A DNA stretch of 5,895 nt, from contig JAJFMR010000226.1 in assembly GCA_020696915.1 (NCBI GenBank), positions 1 through 5,895 on the forward strand, read 5' to 3'. Numbering within the stretch: the stretch's first letter is position 1; each line of letters starts with the position of its first letter. The position numbers and the translations under genes are program-made. The notes beneath the pieces were generated by a model, which searched no databases, was not told the DNA's origin, and saw nothing but the letters and a program-made list of their open reading frames with translations. This DNA is from Rhizobiaceae bacterium (lineage in GTDB: Bacteria; Pseudomonadota; Alphaproteobacteria; Rhizobiales; Rhizobiaceae). Below, in pieces: positions 5,045-5,895 of the stretch.

Positions 5045-5344
5045 ATGGCGCGGCAATCATGCGGGATAGAATGGAAGACCTGCCCGGCCGGCCCTTACGT
5101 TGTCAGGCGACTTGCCGAAATAGGCGTGGCAAACGAGAAGGATCTCCGGAGCATGGGCGTGGTCGAGGCCTATTCGAGGCTGAAATTCCGGTTCGGACGT
5201 GAAATCACCCTGAATGCGCTATGGGGCATGGAGGCGGCTCTGTCCGGCATCGATTGGCGCCATCTGGCTGATGAGCGAAAACAGGAGCTGAAAGCTCTCC
5301 TGGCGGCCGAGCAAAACGCTTCGCTGACAGCAGGACTGAAATGA
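5045..5344 (+). CDS. TfoX C-terminal-domain-like protein, probable N-terminal frameshift
   Basis: The intact frame gives 99 residues; from residue 16 on it matches a stand-alone TfoX C-terminal (helix-hairpin-helix-like) domain. Key pieces are GPYVVRRLAEIGV (16-28), DLRSMGVVEAYSRLKFRFG (33-51) and TLNALWGMEAALSGIDWRHL (55-74). The family is named for the competence regulator TfoX/Sxy, but short C-terminal-only versions are common and of unknown role. The first 15 residues (MARQSCGIEWKTCPA) do not fit. The neighbouring frame reads MEDLPG from an ATG at 5071, and these domains normally start with an L-P-x-x-G-P motif. The frames would join near 5086-5090 if two bases were lost, e.g. GGC-ATC-GGC reduced to GGCCGGC. 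It is thus a mutated gene, a sequencing error, or a protein truly starting at 5045. The 67-residue membrane protein follows 15 bases later. Confidence 0.7.
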   Translation: MARQSCGIEWKTCPAGPYVVRRLAEIGVANEKDLRSMGVVEAYSRLKFRFGREITLNALWGMEAALSGIDWRHLADERKQELKALLAAEQNASLTAGLK

Positions 5345-5359
5345 TGGCAAAAAGGCAGG

Positions 5360-5563
5360 ATGACCCGCAGGAACAGGAATCGCGGCGGCGGCAGGGTACT
5401 CGGCCCCACCGCCGAGCGCATTCGCGACCACGTCGCGGCCTCCGACGCGGACCGGAACGACTGGGCGGAATACTGGGGGACGAGAATCGGCCGGACGCTC
5501 GGCCTCATCATCACGGTCGTCCTGATCGCCTGGCTGTTTCTCTATCTCCTCGGCGCCGGGTGA
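5360..5563 (+). CDS. Small single-span membrane protein, unknown function
   Basis: A 67-residue protein that I do not recognise. The N terminus is very basic (MTRRNRNRGGGR). A charged, probably helical middle follows (about 17-46), with TAERIRDHVAASDADRNDWA and then EYWGTRIGR. The last 20 residues, LGLIITVVLIAWLFLYLLGA, form one strong membrane helix, so the protein is probably tail-anchored with its N terminus in the cytosol by the positive-inside rule. The ATG at 5360 is the first in frame after a TGA at 5342, with an AAAGG-type ribosome binding sequence just upstream. It lies 15 bases after the TfoX-like gene and 6 bases before pdxY, so the three are probably one transcription unit. Coding is supported by the tight spacing and the clean membrane helix; no function can be given. 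Confidence 0.78.
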   Translation: MTRRNRNRGGGRVLGPTAERIRDHVAASDADRNDWAEYWGTRIGRTLGLIITVVLIAWLFLYLLGAG

Positions 5564-5569
5564 TCGCCG

Positions 5570-5895
5570 GTGGCGGAACAGGCTAGGCGGTCACCCCAGG
5601 CAGTCATCGTGATTTCCAGCCATGTCGCGCGCGGGTCGGTGGGCAACCGGGCTTCCGTGTTTGCGCTGGAATATCTCGGCCACCCGGTCTGGGCCGTTCC
5701 GACGGTCATCCTGCCCTGGCATCCCGGACATGGACGGGCGACCCGGATCGTCCCTCCTCCCGACCAATTCGCCTCGCTGATGCGTGACCTGGGGGAGGCG
5801 CGGTGGCTTGGCGAAGTGGGGGGCGTGCTCACTGGTTATCTCGGCGATGCCGCCCAGGCCGAAGCGGCCGCCGCGCTGGTGCGGGCCGTCAAGGC
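5570..5895 (+). CDS. pdxY: Pyridoxal kinase PdxY (5' part, cut by window end)
   Basis: The first 108 codons of a ribokinase-superfamily kinase that phosphorylates pyridoxal with ATP to make pyridoxal 5'-phosphate in the B6 salvage pathway. The start region gives VIVISSHVARGSVGNRAS (residues 12-29), the S-x-V-x-x-G-x-V-G-N motif of PdxY/PdxK, where the early Ser contributes to pyridoxal binding in known structures. EYLGHPVWAVPTVILPWHPG (34-53) and then HGR replace the NT-x-x-x-S-N-H-x-x-Y-G of E. coli PdxY; I recall this HPGHG form from alphaproteobacterial versions. GVLTGYLGDAAQ matches the family's D-A-V-L-S-G-Y-L-G segment. The first possible start is GTG at 5570, since TGA at 5561 closes the frame upstream. 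The ATP-binding and catalytic Gly-Asp region lies beyond the window. The assignment is firm; completeness cannot be judged. Confidence 0.93.
   Translation, partial: MAEQARRSPQAVIVISSHVARGSVGNRASVFALEYLGHPVWAVPTVILPWHPGHGRATRIVPPPDQFASLMRDLGEARWLGEVGGVLTGYLGDAAQAEAAAALVRAVK

Noticed and set aside
4954..5202. An 82-codon plus-strand frame overlapping the TfoX-like gene
   Set aside because: It has no ribosome binding site and leaves the TfoX frame after MEDLPG, giving Arg-rich filler. Only its short MEDLPG piece is informative, as evidence of a frameshift.
1..5895. A defence island, mobile element or novel multi-gene system
   Set aside because: No transposase, integrase, nuclease, toxin-antitoxin pair, reverse transcriptase, direct-repeat array or sharp composition change is visible. 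The genes are core or conserved-hypothetical chromosomal genes.

Overview
The window is GC-rich (roughly two thirds G+C by eye) and densely coded, with short gaps and NTG starts. The proteins look alphaproteobacterial, and the pyrophosphatase, the YggT/DUF167 pair and the PdxY variant most resemble Hyphomicrobiales (rhizobia and relatives). This placement comes from remembered family patterns, not from a search. I see no rRNA, tRNA, CRISPR array, insertion sequence or phage gene. Most of the content is housekeeping or conserved-hypothetical, and I do not see a convincing new multi-gene system.

Layout. On the plus strand, the left edge holds the 3' end of a YggT-family membrane protein, then a DUF167 (YggU) protein 8 bases on, then a secreted four-cysteine protein of unknown function. 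This block converges on minus-strand genes across a 100-base gap that holds a terminator-like hairpin. Read right to left, the minus-strand block is a LemA-family lipoprotein, a secreted TPM-domain (YgcG-like) protein, a second TPM-domain membrane protein, a GNAT acetyltransferase and inorganic pyrophosphatase (ppa). The first three form a tight operon with gaps of 13 and 3 bases. A divergent gap of about 250 bases leads to a plus-strand set: a TfoX C-terminal-domain-like protein with a probable frameshift near its N terminus, a 67-residue single-span membrane protein, and the 5' part of pyridoxal kinase pdxY, cut by the window end.

How they relate. LemA plus two TPM proteins is a recurrent envelope-associated gene set of unclear function. 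Ppa drives biosynthesis by removing pyrophosphate, and PdxY salvages vitamin B6. No common pathway links the blocks.

The most interesting signals are non-coding. A perfect 12-bp inverted repeat includes the ppa start codon and puts its Shine-Dalgarno sequence in the loop; it is followed upstream by a second hairpin and a 12-bp palindrome. Also worth a look are the frame break in the TfoX-like gene, structured DNA between the GNAT and TPM genes, and an inverted repeat upstream of the lemA-type operon.
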